Positions 12,961-24,585 of a stretch of DNA of 64,000 nt are shown here, one piece after another (within the stretch, counting starts at the first letter, position 1; the number at the start of each line of letters is the position of its first letter). The notes beneath the pieces are model-generated. The model searched no databases. It saw nothing but the letters and a program-made list of their open reading frames with translations, and was not told the DNA's origin. Both the position numbers and the translations under genes were made by a program. Source of the DNA: Anser cygnoides (taxonomy: Eukaryota > Chordata > Aves > Anseriformes > Anatidae); assembly GCF_040182565.1 (NCBI RefSeq), contig NC_089886.1:7385001-7449000 (forward strand), in the 5' to 3' direction.

Positions 12961-13807
12961 TTTAAAAAAAAAAGGAGGGGTGAAACAAACCCGAGGTTAA
13001 AGAAGCTGCTGGGGTAAAATTGCTGTCCATGGCCATGCCACAGGATGATCATTGTGTAACTGTTCTTATATTGCTGCACTCTTCCCGTAAGCTGTAATTA
13101 GCAAAATCAAACACAACGCTCCCTAAGATTTTCTTGGTTTCACACAGATTTTATGAGCAAAGACATCAAGTCTAATGGTATAAGTGACAGCTTACTGAGG
13201 ACTGCAGAATTTAATCTATTTTGCTTTTCATAGTTGGAAGAATATTCAAACACAGGCACGCGGTGTTACCTAAGGTAACAAAGGAAAGTGCAGAGAAGGT
13301 ACAAAGGCACCTGTCTAAGGTACAATGAAAACCAGAAAATGATTCATTAGACAGATGATATTCTATTACCTTTATGATGGTAGCAGGCCTCCTGGGAGTA
13401 CTCCTCTTGCAGCTTGTCAGAAAGGGGGAACGCACTGCCAAAAAGAAATCATCATAGGAGCGGAGAGACAAAGCGATAGCTTTCTGGGTACACTCTTCCA
13501 AATGCAACTCTGTTTATTTACAAGCATTTCCAGCTTTGTTTCCCTACACCATGTTAGTGTGCAGGTCAATGGGCAGGAGACAAAAAAATTGGACACTTTC
13601 TTCCTGCTTGGGTTCCTGCTTACTCATGGACAGAAAAAGGTGAGGCCAGACAACCAAACTGCTTACTACTGATGTTAAACAGTTCTGGGAAGCCAAAAGA
13701 AATCAGACAAAAAGTGATTTGACACTGGAAACCACAAGCCCTAACTCTGTGTCAACACTAGGCTTGCAAATACTCCAATGGGAAATGCTAAATTTTGGTA
13801 GCAGCCT

Positions 13808-13866
13808 TAACAAACAAACAAACAACTTCATGTTGTCTCCCTTTGCTAAAACAAACAAACAAACAA
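13808..13866 (+). repeat. Two short (AAAC)n runs
   Basis: Two runs of the tetranucleotide AAAC (13808-13825 and 13847-13866) separated by about 21 bases of unrelated sequence. Simple repeat in non-coding DNA upstream of FAXDC2. Confidence 0.85.
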
Positions 13867-14417
13867 TGGGTGAGAGGTGCTATTGCTTAAAATCAGAATG
13901 TGTTAGGGAAGTGCCAGTGACCTAGTACATCTCATCTGTCCCCAGATCGAGAGCTCCTCTATTAGACTTTGTGAGCTACTAAAGCCAGTCTGTGAGATCT
14001 TTTGTATGTTTTTTCCCCCACTATATCTAGTTTGCCAACCACAATTTTACTGATAAAATATCGGTGGGACTCTAACATATCTGATGAAGAATACCTATGA
14101 GTTACCATAACACGTAACCTGCTAGTCTGAATAGAACAGGGTAAATAATTTGCCCCAGGGCAAAGTGAGCTGATCTTCATTTGCAAAGACCTCCTGATCA
14201 TGATGAAGCACTTTGTTAAGCAATGTGCAGTATGTGCCCATCTGGTCACACAGGTCCTCTCGGTGCAGGTGTGCCTGGTGTCTCTGTGAAAACACTGCTA
14301 ACACTTGTAATACGTCAAACAAATAATCCACTACTTTTTGGGCACCTTGCTCTATTCCAGCTCCTGCTTTAACACTTTCCTTATTCTTTAAGGATGCTCT
14401 ACCTCACTACTTAAAAT

Positions 14418-14735
14418 CACAACATCATTTCAGTTGGAAATAACTTCTGGACCCCTTGGCCCAACCCCTTGCTCAGTACGGGGCCAACTTCAAAGTTAGA
14501 TCAGGTTGTTTGGAGCCTTGAGCTGTTGAGCTTTGAGTATGTGCATGGAGGGAGATGCTACAGCTTCTCCAGGAAATGTGTTCCAGTGTTTGACTACCTC
14601 TACTGTATTTTTTTTTCCTAATATCTCATCAGAATTTCCCCTGTTATAACTTGCATCCCTTGTCCTTTTGTTGTGCACCTCCCTGTCTTCCCTACAGCAC
14701 CCAGGAGGGAGCTGAAAACAGCACCATCGACTTAT
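14418..14735 (-). mobile_element. CR1 LINE fragment, degraded 3' part
   Basis: On the plus strand this reads as the reverse complement of the CR1 3' region: a 'ttggaa...' start, then 'gcccaacccc', a segment resembling 'agcaggttgcccagg', then 'ttctcc...gtgttccagtg' and 'cccttgtcct'. This is the order of blocks in avian CR1 consensus sequences as I remember them. It is diverged, with several gaps, so it is an old copy. No reverse transcriptase frame remains. The limits are approximate. Confidence 0.75.
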
Positions 14736-17190
14736 TCTGCTACAACAGTACAGAAAATAATACTGGTCATAGTTATCTGTGGTAAAAGAGATTATTCTAC
14801 TCCTAGGTAATCTTGTAATAGACATTAGATCTCAGAGAGGCAGATATCTTAGTTACTATTTGCAGCTCCATACAGCAGTGCTGATTCAATCCCTGCTGAG
14901 TCTTTGCATGCAAAGGGCTAAAGAGCAGAGCACAGGTGAGAGCGTGACTCTGCTTTGAGTTCCTGGGAAGAGAAAGAACCAGTGCTTGACTGAGTCTCAC
15001 ATTGTGTGAGTTTGAGAAGGAGTTAAAATTGTAATTGCATTTCTAGTCCTCCTCCTTTTTAAAATAATCAGATTACAATAGCAGTCTTTGTTGAGCAAAG
15101 CCTTCTAGTTTGAAACGTATCTGCTTAACCTTCCTCTCCCCTAAATCTGAGTCAGCTACCTTTATTGTCACATTTACAGAATAAAATTTTACATTACTTA
15201 CATGAAGACAAATTTTGATGGATCATGTCCTTCCCCAGCATCTCATTGCCTACCCCTTTTTTTTTCACTGGATAATATCTTTTCTGATTCAGAATGCATC
15301 AAGTACATAAACAAAAGCATTCATGTCACCACGGCTGTTTTGGCAAACAAAAAAAAATCCTTCCAAGTACTTGGCACTGATCTCTTGTTGGCATGTCACA
15401 CAGCCCCGAAGCAAACAGTGAGGACCTCAGCTGTCTGCAGCTATTTGCTAGCATTAGATAGAACTGGTGCTGTGTAAAATAAAGGCTCTGTTTAGGTTAT
15501 TTCAATCTAGTTAACAGAAAATCTGATCCAAACTAAATTCTAAATCCTGCAGTAAAAGTAATTGTTTTTCTGATCATGCTCTTGATATTAAAAGGGAAAC
15601 AGGCACTAGGCAGTAAAGAATTCCAGTACAAACTATTTTTTTTTATTTCCATGTATTTCATCATTTCTCCAGCAACTCTATGAGATCTGCTTTCACTGTA
15701 TTTTCCATTTCAACTATCAGAAAAAGCTAGTTTGTCCAAGTCATGTTTTAAAATTCATAAAATAATCTGGAAAAAAACAAAAAAAACCCCAAAAAACGGT
15801 TACACAGCTTTAATAAAAGAACTGCCATACTTTTTACATTTGTTTTAAAGTTTACATTATTTATGTCCCATCTTTGCTGTCCCCTTACATTTCCTGATGC
15901 CCAGATAGTCCCAAACTGAGACTGCACAAGTGCCTGCTTCTCCTTGTACTGTACCCAGTATCGCATTGTATTGCATCCTTCTTCTGACACCAGTTAAGTC
16001 CTGCTGCTGTCAGGTACAGCTGGATAACTGGGTGTCCGCAGTGATGGACTGGTTGCCAACCCCGTTGTTTGGTATTTTTTTCCTTCCTGCTTGAAACTTC
16101 TACTTTAAAACTTCACTGGAATCAACCTTTATAGTACATAGACGGTGGAAATGCTGCCCGAGAGAAATACGGGTACAACTGTCTGCGAAAGTACAGAACC
16201 TATAGAAAGGAAAAACGTAAGGATAACCTACCTGGTCACCCTGAAGCTGCATATCAGCCACGCTGTATGGAGAGAGACAAGACTAGATGTGTCTGGTGGG
16301 GCTCCTACTGTGCCAAGCAGTGCACAGATCTAAAGGCAACTACAGTTCCTATTTTAAATGTACATATGACATTGCCTTTTAATTATTTCTTCAGAGTTTC
16401 AACCATGTATTTTCCAGCCGTTATGCCCCTGAGCTCTGGCTGCCCACTCTTTGCTTACCTCCTGCTAAGTGTAGCCTAGGAGAGGTCCTTTGTGTTTATC
16501 CAGAGCCCAGAGTTCAACTCCTCACCTTTCACTACTGCTGCGGAAACTTTATGAGGGTTTAGGCAAAGGAGTCGGGGGTGTGTTTCCAGGCAGGAGTTGG
16601 CTGTCCCCTCCCAGACAAGTCATGTGAAGCCAGGGCCATGTCACTGGCAGTACTGGCAGCGTTCCCTGTGCATGTGCACATGCTGTCACTCGGTGAAGCA
16701 TTCAGAATACATCTCTGCAGGTAAGAGTTTTTCACCAAGAGATAATGACTGTGTCTGAGAATAAAAAAGAAAGCTACACCTTAAATAGTTTTTGCAATGC
16801 CCTAACTCATGTTTTAAGCACAAAATAGAAAACGCCAGTGCAAGTGAATGAGTCAAAGGTGTATTTGTTGAAAGCATAAGGGTTACTGCGGAATGTGGCC
16901 AAAAACAGCAGTCCAAGATTTCGTTGTGTTGTCCTAACTACAGATTTCACCATCAGTTGCTGCATAGTGTCTTCAGTCAGTTGCAGGTACTGGTTCTGTC
17001 TGTAAGGATGAGATGCAAACAGGTTAGAATGTGCTTGGGCTCAGTTGTGTTTAAATATGCTTACAGACCATAAAGTCTGTAATTACAGTATTGCAAGATG
17101 TAATTTACAGTAGTATTTGTCTTTATTATGCAGATGTGGCCCTAATCTACTACTTACCTAATATACAGCGTCCTATTATGAACGAAGCTC

Positions 17191-17248
17191 TGAGAATCAT
17201 GGAATCATTAAGGTTGGAAAAGACCTCCAAGATCATCTAGTCCAACTG
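17191..17248 (-). mobile_element. CR1 LINE 3' terminal fragment
   Basis: The sequence starts with two copies of the GAATCATR-type octamer that ends CR1 elements (in reverse complement), then continues 'aaggttggaaaagacctcc' and 'gatcatctagtccaac', the well-known CR1 3' terminus. Only the last 60 or so bases of the element are present, as is usual for 5'-truncated CR1 copies. Confidence 0.88.
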
Positions 17249-19079
17249 AAGAAGTGAGGGTGTTACTTGACATAAGTAACCAGATTTATTTTTCCACTCA
17301 AGGAAAGACAAGGACCATCTCCTCTCCCTCACGGTTAGCTTTGCATGGCCATACATGCACGAAGCAATATATGCTGTTGTAAGCAACATCTCAGGCTAGC
17401 AGTAGTTAATGCTGCAGAGAGATCTGCAAGCACGAATAGCGGTGGTGCCTTGTTGTCTGCCTGATTTCTTGCACCTACCACTATATCTATATTTTTATCA
17501 ATTAACTTTTTCTTGAAGGAATATTCCTGAACTCCCCTCCCAACCAGTGCTGTTTGTCATCAGTACAGTAAACATTTGCTGTTGTTTCATTTCAGACTTA
17601 GAACCTTTGCTGTTTTCATCAATGCTTTCTCTTGACTAATGGGATCTATTCCCTAGTGGGGAAAGAGTTTTTTTAGTTCTCAGCTGTTGCTACTAATTGT
17701 TATTTACTGTAGACAGCAGACTCAACAGGGAGCAATGCAATTCCTCCAAACTATTTGCACATGTACAGAGGAGGAAGTGGGAACTGGCATCTAAAGAGCA
17801 TGAATGCTGTCCTGTCCTTTATTTGGACTTGATCTTGCACTGGGAGGGCTGTTCATCCAGTATCCTAAAGAATGTGATAAGCCAGTGAATTTCACAGACC
17901 TCAGTGTTCTTTTTTAACCTCTGTTCAATTCAGACACGGGTTCTATCTGAAAGATTTATGCCCAGTAGGAGCAGACAGATTAGAGTATTAGTCATAAGGA
18001 TGTAAACTTCATTTACCTGCTGCTGCAAGTCTGGGTCTAGTGCAGGTCAGCAGTAATCTAAAAGCTGCTTCTGTTTGTTGGTTAGCCTGTGTCCTAAACT
18101 GGTACCGTCACTAGAAACCCTCCAGTTAATGCAATCCCTGCCAAGGCTCAGCTCTGAGGAACGCACAAAGTCTGATTTTCTCTTAGTAGAAATGCTTTTT
18201 TGATCAGACATTTCATAAAATAACTTCTCTTTGTTAAAGGTGATAACTTTCTGCCAATTTAGCATGTTGCATGAATTACACAACCTGAGTGAAGTTCTGA
18301 GCTCAGAAGGCAAAATAGTAACTATCACCTACAAAGATAAACGTTGAATCAAAATAGAGCTCAGAAGATGCTGACAGCATCAAGGTCACTTGACAGAGAG
18401 CAGTGTCCAGAAAAAACCTCTCCATTTACATCTGCATTTCTGCTGAGGTATGAACGCTAAACCTGAGAGACTGAACTATGCCTGAAGTGTAAGAGATACC
18501 AAGATTTATTTTTTTTTCCAGATACTTTTATTTATCTAAATGGTAATCAGGCTGCTGAGTCAATGAAAGCTTCCAGCTGACCCCGAACGCTGGGCAGATA
18601 GCAATTCTGAAGCACTATGAGAAATGTAATCCATTTTTAACAGATGCAACCCTGTCCGAGGAGGCTGGCAGCCTAAAAGCGAGGAAATACTATCTAAGCG
18701 TTATAATTCGTAGACAGGCTTCCAAATCAATCACGTATCTGCCATCAGCCAGTAAAGCAGTGGTGCTGGCAGCTGCGTGACACTAGAAGCCGTGTTGGGC
18801 TGTTTTAGTGAAGTTTTGGTGTTAATGTGACTTAAATAACGTTTCTGGAACAGAAGCCAGAGCCAGCTCAGAGCTGGCAGACGGGGCCACCACAGCGACC
18901 GCTGAGGCGAGGCGGCGCTGGCAGGGTCGGGCCGTGCCCAGGGTGACAAAGGCCCGCACCCTGCTGCCTCCCCCCGCCCGCAGCCTTTGGACTCGCCCAA
19001 GCTCCGCGCTCTGGGAGCGCCGGGCGAGCCCATCTCCCTCGTGCGCAGGGGGCGCGCCTCAGCGCAAGGGCAGCGGCCC

Positions 19080-19091
19080 TGCGCATGCGCA
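19080..19091. promoter_or_regulatory. NRF1 binding site
   Basis: The 12-base palindrome TGCGCATGCGCA is a perfect match to the NRF1 consensus. It lies in the CpG island, about 150 bases left of the TCTCGCGAGA element. NRF1 commonly drives housekeeping and bidirectional promoters. Confidence 0.7.
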
Positions 19092-19227
19092 CAGATCCGC
19101 GCAGCGCTCCTCCCTCTCCCCCCTCCCTTCCCCTCCCCTCCCCTGCGGGCGCGCGCGCGGCGGGCGCGCGGCAGGGCACGTTGCGGCGCGCGCGCGCCCG
19201 CCCGCCGCCGCCTCTTCCCCACCCACT

Positions 19228-19237
19228 TCTCGCGAGA
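19228..19237. promoter_or_regulatory. TCTCGCGAGA palindromic promoter element (BANP-type)
   Basis: Exact TCTCGCGAGA. This unmethylated-CpG palindrome is known from CpG-island promoters of essential genes and is bound by BANP. Its position just before the presumed CNOT8 transcription start supports a core-promoter role (inference). Confidence 0.7.
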
Positions 19238-19251
19238 TCCGGGGAGGGCGA

Positions 19252-19258
19252 GCCGGAA
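19252..19258 (+). promoter_or_regulatory. ETS-type site (GCCGGAA)
   Basis: CCGGAA core 15 bases after the TCTCGCGAGA element. A second ETS core in the opposite sense (CTTCCGG) lies at 19325-19331. Paired ETS sites near the start are common in TATA-less promoters. Confidence 0.5.
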
Positions 19259-19259
19259 A

Positions 19260-19474
19260 TCCCGCCTAAGGCCCGGAGGGAGGCCTCATCGCGCCTGCGC
19301 GGTGCGCCACGGGCCCGGCCCCGGCTTCCGGGCAGGTAGCGGCGGGGGTGGGGGGAGGGGAGCGGAGGGGATGGGGGAGCCCGGAGCAGATGAGACGCGG
19401 GGGGAGCGGCGGCTAGAGCGGCCCGCGGGGGGGCGGGGCCCGGCCCGGCTCCAGGGGGCGGCGGCGGCGAGGAG
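19260..19474 (+). other. CNOT8: Probable CNOT8 first (non-coding) exon
   Basis: The GC-rich segment ends at a good splice donor, 'gaggag' followed by 'gtgagg', at 19474/19475. Its start is inferred from the promoter elements and is approximate. It contains a G-rich tract at 19344-19378. The CNOT8 initiation codon is in a later exon, so this would be 5' UTR only. Confidence 0.5.
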
Positions 19475-19851
19475 GTGAGGGGGGGCCGGGAGCCCTCGGA
19501 GCCCCTCAGGGACCCCTCGGAGCCCCCCGGGCCTGTCCCGGGAGCCTCCCCCGGGGCCGGGCCGTTCGCGCGGGGCCGCCCCGAGGCCGTAAGCGGGGCG
19601 TGGGGGCGGGAAGGGCCCGGCCGGGGCCTGTCGCGGCTCTGCCCCGCGGTGAGAGGCCTCGGCGCGGCCTGCGGGGCGCCTGGCGCGGGCGCGGTGCCGG
19701 CGGGGCGCTCCGGGGGAAGCCGAGCTGTCTGCGCGGGTGCCTCAGCCCGGTGCGGGGTGGGGTAGGGGGCAGGTAAGGGGCTCCGGTACCTGCCCTGTTA
19801 CCTGTGTGCCCGGCGTGCTTTAGATCGGCTTCTCCTTCACCGCGTCCACAG

Positions 19852-20077
19852 GCTCACAAAATGCCCAAAATCCTCTTGCAAGCTTCACGCGGGCTGTCTG
19901 AAGGTGCAAACAGAAGCATGAGCTGCTCTGCCAAATCCTTCCTTCCTTCACGGAGATCTTCATGTAAAACACGATTTCTTTTACCTGTTTAGCACAGCAC
20001 GCTGATTGGATCGTGCAGCTTGCAGCTCTGCCCTGCCATCTGAATTCACCGGCTGTCTTTGCCCTGGTCGCTGCAAA
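19852..20077 (+). other. CNOT8: CNOT8 5' leader region with possible extra UTR exon and upstream ORF
   Basis: A fair splice acceptor (ccttcaccgcgtccacag) ends at 19851. A possible donor (cat, then gtaaaa) is at 19963/19964, and further possible acceptors precede the start codon (for example tttacctgtttag, ending 19992). The exon borders of the leader are therefore open: either a separate UTR exon at 19852-19963, or one exon running to 20194. If 19861-19992 is in the mRNA, it holds a 43-codon upstream ORF beginning MPKILLQ. No upstream in-frame ATG precedes the CNOT8 start. Confidence 0.35.
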
Positions 20078-23000
20078 ATGCCTGCAGCCCTTGCAGAGAA
20101 CAGCCAGGTTATCTGCGAAGTATGGGCAAACAATCTGGAAGAGGAGATGAGGAAAATCCGAGAGATTGTGCTAAGTTACAGCTACATCGCGATGGTAAAT
20201 GTTTTATACGTGATCTGCTTGTCTCAGGGAAGGGGTTTTGGGTGGGGAAGGGGATTTAGTTGGTTCTTGGGCAAGAAACGATTTCCCCTGTTCCTGACCA
20301 AATTAAGCTAGAAGTGGTGAAAAACTAGAAAGCTGTTCATGTTCATTTCCAGAACGTAGTGCATATGTCGTGTTCAGATTGACTGATAGGCAGGAAAGAG
20401 AGACCACCTGAAACAACTGGATTAATTTAATATTTAGTCATTCAATGTGTGTTAGCCTATGCAATAGAAAATGGAATGGGTCAGATGTACAAAGTCTTTA
20501 GTGTTCTGCCGCCGTATTTGTCCTTTGAATTTCTTTCCCCTTTTGGCTATGGAAACTGACGCAGAACTGTAGGAAGAGAAACCTGCCAGTGACAGCTCGT
20601 TAGCAGGAGTGTCTCTTTCTGGTGTGGTCAGATGTTGATTCTTGTGGAAGAAAAATATTCTGGCTGTAGATATGACAGTGTGTTCCAGGAGGTTTTACTT
20701 AAGAAGACCAGAATATCCTCCGGTTGGAAGGATTCTCTGCTCTTAATAGCCTACACTCACTTGGCAGGAGCTGGTCAGTTCCATACATGTTTTTAGTTAC
20801 GGTACTGTAAGTTATGCCAACTTTGATTGGGGTTACTAAACTTAAAGATGTGAGAAGTCTGTTATAAAAGTGTGGCATAAAAATACACGTCCCTTTAGGG
20901 TCTGTAAAATCCAACGTAGAACAAAGTTGTGCAAGTAAATAGAATCTTTTGTTGCCATATGCTGATAGGAAGTGAGCTCTCTCGCTTCAATTTGAGTTCT
21001 GTTTCATCTCACTGAGAGTGTTCATCACCTGTTTTAATAGCTGTGTTGTAGGAGTGGACACACAAAGACATTGGGCAAGAGAGAAATGTTGTAAGATATG
21101 CAGCACTGGGTTCTTTATGAAAGTTTTCGTGTATGCTGTAGAAGTTACGTGATGTAATCTAAGAGTAAATATAGTCTAAAAGTTTGGGTTTCAGCAAAGA
21201 TAGCACACAATCACTGCCTAAGTAAAAGAGTTTTCACATAGTAGATGGAAATGAAAGAACACTTGTAACAGTGTAGTATCCGTAATAGAATATGAAACAG
21301 GATTAAAAATAAGAGTTTTTTATAGAAGGATTCACAGAATGCAGCGTTGAGACCTGCAAGTGTGGAATTGAACATTCTCCTGGTGGAACAAGTGATGAAA
21401 TAAGATTTGCTCTTCTTTCCCAGGACACAGAGTTTCCGGGGGTTGTTGTAAGGCCAATAGGTGAATTCCGCAGCTCCATCGACTATCAGTATCAGCTCCT
21501 TCGGTGCAATGTTGACCTTCTGAAAATTATCCAGCTGGGCCTGACTTTCACAAATGAGAAAGGAGAATATCCTTCCGGGATCAACACCTGGCAGTTTAAC
21601 TTCAAGTTCAACCTTACGTGAGTCTTCTGAGCTAGGGAATAGTCTGCCCACTGCTGCTGAAGTGGTGCTTGTCTTTGGGAAATGCAGAAGCCCGTCCGTG
21701 TGTTTGTCATCGGTGGTTGGTTCTGAGCAGTAACAATTCAGATTCTGATTTTATGGAACCCTATTTTGGCATGACAGGAGTTGCAATATTTCTGGAAGTC
21801 AAAGCCATTCTAAAATACTGTCTGTAATACCCTTTCCCTTCATAAATAGCCTATGCCCAGTAGTTCTGTGTGCCCTAAATTTGGCTTCTGGAAAAATGTT
21901 ATGGTCTTAAACTTTATACACTTTCTGTATCTGTCTCTCTATATTGTATAATCATTTAAACAATTAAATCCATCTCTTCCTGCTAAAAAGAAATGGATGT
22001 GCTGTTTTCAGCAAAAAGGAGAATCTCTCTTTGCAGATCCATGCTAAAATATAAACTGGCATCTAAAGAAAAAAAACAGTGGAATTGTCACAGCTGTTCA
22101 AGGGGATGAATCTTGTTATAAGGAGTGTAAATCCTAACTGCAGTCCAGTTAAGATTTCAGAACAGCTTGTTTTGTATGTGGGAGGGTGCAATGATCATAT
22201 TGAAAGTGATTTGATAGGAATTTTCTAGAGAGACAGATGCGGAGAGAGAGCCTAATGGTCACTCCAGTTTTCCAAAATGCAGCAGGTGGGGAATTTTTCT
22301 GAAAGGGCTGACTTGTTAGTGCTTCAAGTGCAAAGCTGCTTTTCTCCTTCAGGGAAGATATGTACTCTCAGGATTCCATAGACCTCCTCGCAAGCTCTGG
22401 GCTGCAGTTCCAGAAGCACGAAGAAGAAGGGATCGATACCCTGCATTTTGCTGAGTTGCTCATGACTTCAGGGGTCGTCCTTAGTGACAGTGTGAAATGG
22501 CTGTCGTTTCACAGGTAGGTCGGAGGTAATCACTGATGCTACAAGGGTATGAAATCTCTTTTTGGCTGAAATACTGCTGCTTTGGTCTATGGACAATGAT
22601 GAGATTTTTAAGATTTAGCAGCTCTGCAGTTCTTAAGTGTAAAGTTGAAGGCGAAGTTTAAGAAGTGGCACCACTTATGTTAGCACCTACTGTGGTCTGA
22701 ATTTTGGGTATGCGCTGCTTGCAAATCCATTTGCTGTTACAGTCCGCCTCTATGGCGAAAAAAAGGTGTCAGTGTTGTCAGTCATATTCAAACTTGTTAA
22801 CCTGTGCGCGTTGCAAAGTAAGGTTTGTTTCTTCTGCCTTAAATGTTGGTGTTCTTCTCAGTTTCCATCTTGTGTGTATGCACAGAGGAAGAACTCTGTA
22901 GTTAAGGTATCTTTCTTGCAGTATTTCAAGCAACTTGATTGCAAAGCCTCTTGTCCTTGGTATCACTGCAAGTGAAAGGACTTGAGAGAGGAGGAGGTGG

Positions 23001-24585
23001 GAAGAGATTCTCAGGGGGTTTCGTGCTTTTCCATGTTGTCTGGAGTTTTATGAATATCAGAATATGTTAAGGTTTGAAAGCTATAGGATATTAAAAAGCA
23101 AACTCCAAACCTACTGAAAACTACTGTGTTGTGAAAAATGTGGTATTAGTACCGACGAGTACAGGTGCTGCCTGTTTATCTAGGTTCTGTATGTTTTTGG
23201 TTTCAGTGGTTATGACTTTGGCTACATGGTGAAGCTGTTGACAGATTCCAGGTTGCCAGAAGAGGAACACGAGTTTTTCCATATCTTGAACCTTTTCTTT
23301 CCATCTATCTACGATGTAAAGTACCTCATGAAGAGCTGCAAAAACCTCAAGGTACTTGCGTCTCCCCAGCAAACAAGCGTTGGGTAGATATCAGTGCTGC
23401 ACATGGGCAGTAAGGCAAATGACAGAACTGCCACGTATATTGTCTCTAAGCTGGAGTGCGTATCAAAGCGAATAGTCACACACACACACACCTAGGCTAA
23501 GTTCGTATCTAATAGATGCTGCCTTCCCAGTTTTAAGCTTTTCAGTATGTTTATCGTGTAGGGGACATTTGCGTAACTTTGTGTATCGCTAATTTCAGAG
23601 GGCAGCTGTAATTCAGTATTCTTTATTTTTTCCTACTCAAGGTGGAGCATTTTGTTTTACACGAACTAGTGCGTGACTTGATTATCTGGTAGACACTCAG
23701 AGGGTAGAAAGTAATTTATCTACTGAATCACAGCCTTGTTTCAGGAAAGGGTGGGAAAGGTGCAGCACCTGTAATCTGTGAATATACAGTCATATTTTGA
23801 GTATCTGCAGCAGGAAAGCAAGGCACCTAAATTTAGGGAGAGTATTTTTGCATTTTTGAATGATTTTTACCATTTTAGTTCACTCACAGTTGGCGCGTGT
23901 TGCTGGAAACTGCTTCCAATATTTACACTTGTGTTTTGGAGAGGTGTGGCAATTGTGGTAAGACAGGGCTCGTACAAAACAGAGTCTGGTCTGTTTTCAC
24001 TGCAGGGTGGCCTTCAAGAGGTGGCAGATCAGCTGGATTTGCAGCGAATTGGAAGACAGCACCAGGCGGGATCAGATTCTCTTCTCACAGGAATGGCATT
24101 CTTCAGAATGAAAGAGGTAGTGCGTTATTCTTTCTGGTTCTCTTTCCAGTCCCTATCCATCAATGTCAATACAACTGATGTCATTGGCTTTTTTGGTTTT
24201 TGTTTGAGCCTTGTGGCTGCCGCACTTCAAAATGTCAATAATAGGAAATGTTGATATTGGCACACACTTTTTCTGTTCGTACTTCTTTCCAGTCCTTATT
24301 TTACTTCCCACGCTGAATCCTAGAGGTGGCTGACTTCAGACAAGCTCCTTAATTAAGGTTAGGTGCTTTCCAGTTTAGGAAGGAACAGGAACTGTTTAAT
24401 TGTGCCTCTTTTTTTTTTTTTTCCCCCCTCTGCAGTTGTTTTTTGAGGATACGATCGATGATGCAAAGTATTGTGGGCGGTTGTATGGCCTTGGCACCGG
24501 AGTGGCTCAGAAACAAAATGAAGATGTGGACTCAGCCCAAGAAAAAATGAGTATTTTGGCTATTATCAACAACATGCAGCCATGA
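20078..24585 (+). CDS. CNOT8: CNOT8, CCR4-NOT transcription complex subunit 8 deadenylase (6 coding exons, 292 aa)
   Basis: Catalytic 3'-5' poly(A) exoribonuclease of the CCR4-NOT complex (CAF1/POP2 family, DEDD nuclease fold). It shortens mRNA poly(A) tails in cytoplasm and P-bodies, and is recruited by microRNA/TNRC6 and by BTG/TOB proteins. Coding exons: 20078-20194, 21424-21617, 22353-22514, 23207-23351, 24006-24116, 24436-24585; phases agree and give 292 aa, the usual length. The catalytic residues are all in place: D40 and E42 (DTEFPG, at the exon 1/2 border), D161 (SGYDFGY), H225 and D230 (RQHQAGSD). The start MPAALAENSQ is that of the family, and A at -3 supports it. It is nearly identical to human CNOT8 as remembered; the C-terminus ends NNMQP. 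The paralogue CNOT7 is excluded by synteny and by this C-terminus. Confidence 0.97.

Larger units (their letters stand above)
12243..18880 (-). other. Upstream region of FAXDC2: 5' leader introns, exons not resolved
   Basis: The first FAXDC2 coding exon begins with a splice acceptor (cttatttcag in minus sense), so at least one non-coding exon and the promoter lie upstream on this strand, somewhere in this stretch or in the CpG island beyond it. A plausible minus-strand donor (cagcag followed by gtaaatg) occurs near 18017, but cannot be confirmed. Apart from two CR1 fragments and simple repeats, I see no gene. The open frames here are short and match nothing. Confidence 0.45.
18880..19790. promoter_or_regulatory. 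CpG island, CNOT8 promoter (possibly shared with FAXDC2)
   Basis: About 900 bp of very GC- and CpG-rich sequence within AT-rich surroundings, just before the CNOT8 gene. It holds an NRF1 palindrome, a TCTCGCGAGA palindrome and ETS-type sites, and has no obvious TATA box. Head-to-head placement with FAXDC2 (-) suggests a shared bidirectional promoter, as I recall for the human locus, but no FAXDC2 first exon could be fixed here. Open frames in this stretch on both strands are products of base composition rather than genes. Confidence 0.8.

Noticed and set aside
18731..19478. Long open frames on both strands in the CNOT8 CpG island (up to 163 codons)
   Set aside because: Arg/Ala/Pro/Gly-rich translations typical of CpG-rich DNA, overlapping in opposite frames, with no conserved motif. 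They are products of base composition.
20006..20077. Open frame continuing 24 codons upstream of the CNOT8 start
   Set aside because: It has no upstream ATG, and the family starts at MPAAL with a good context. An N-terminal extension is not supported.
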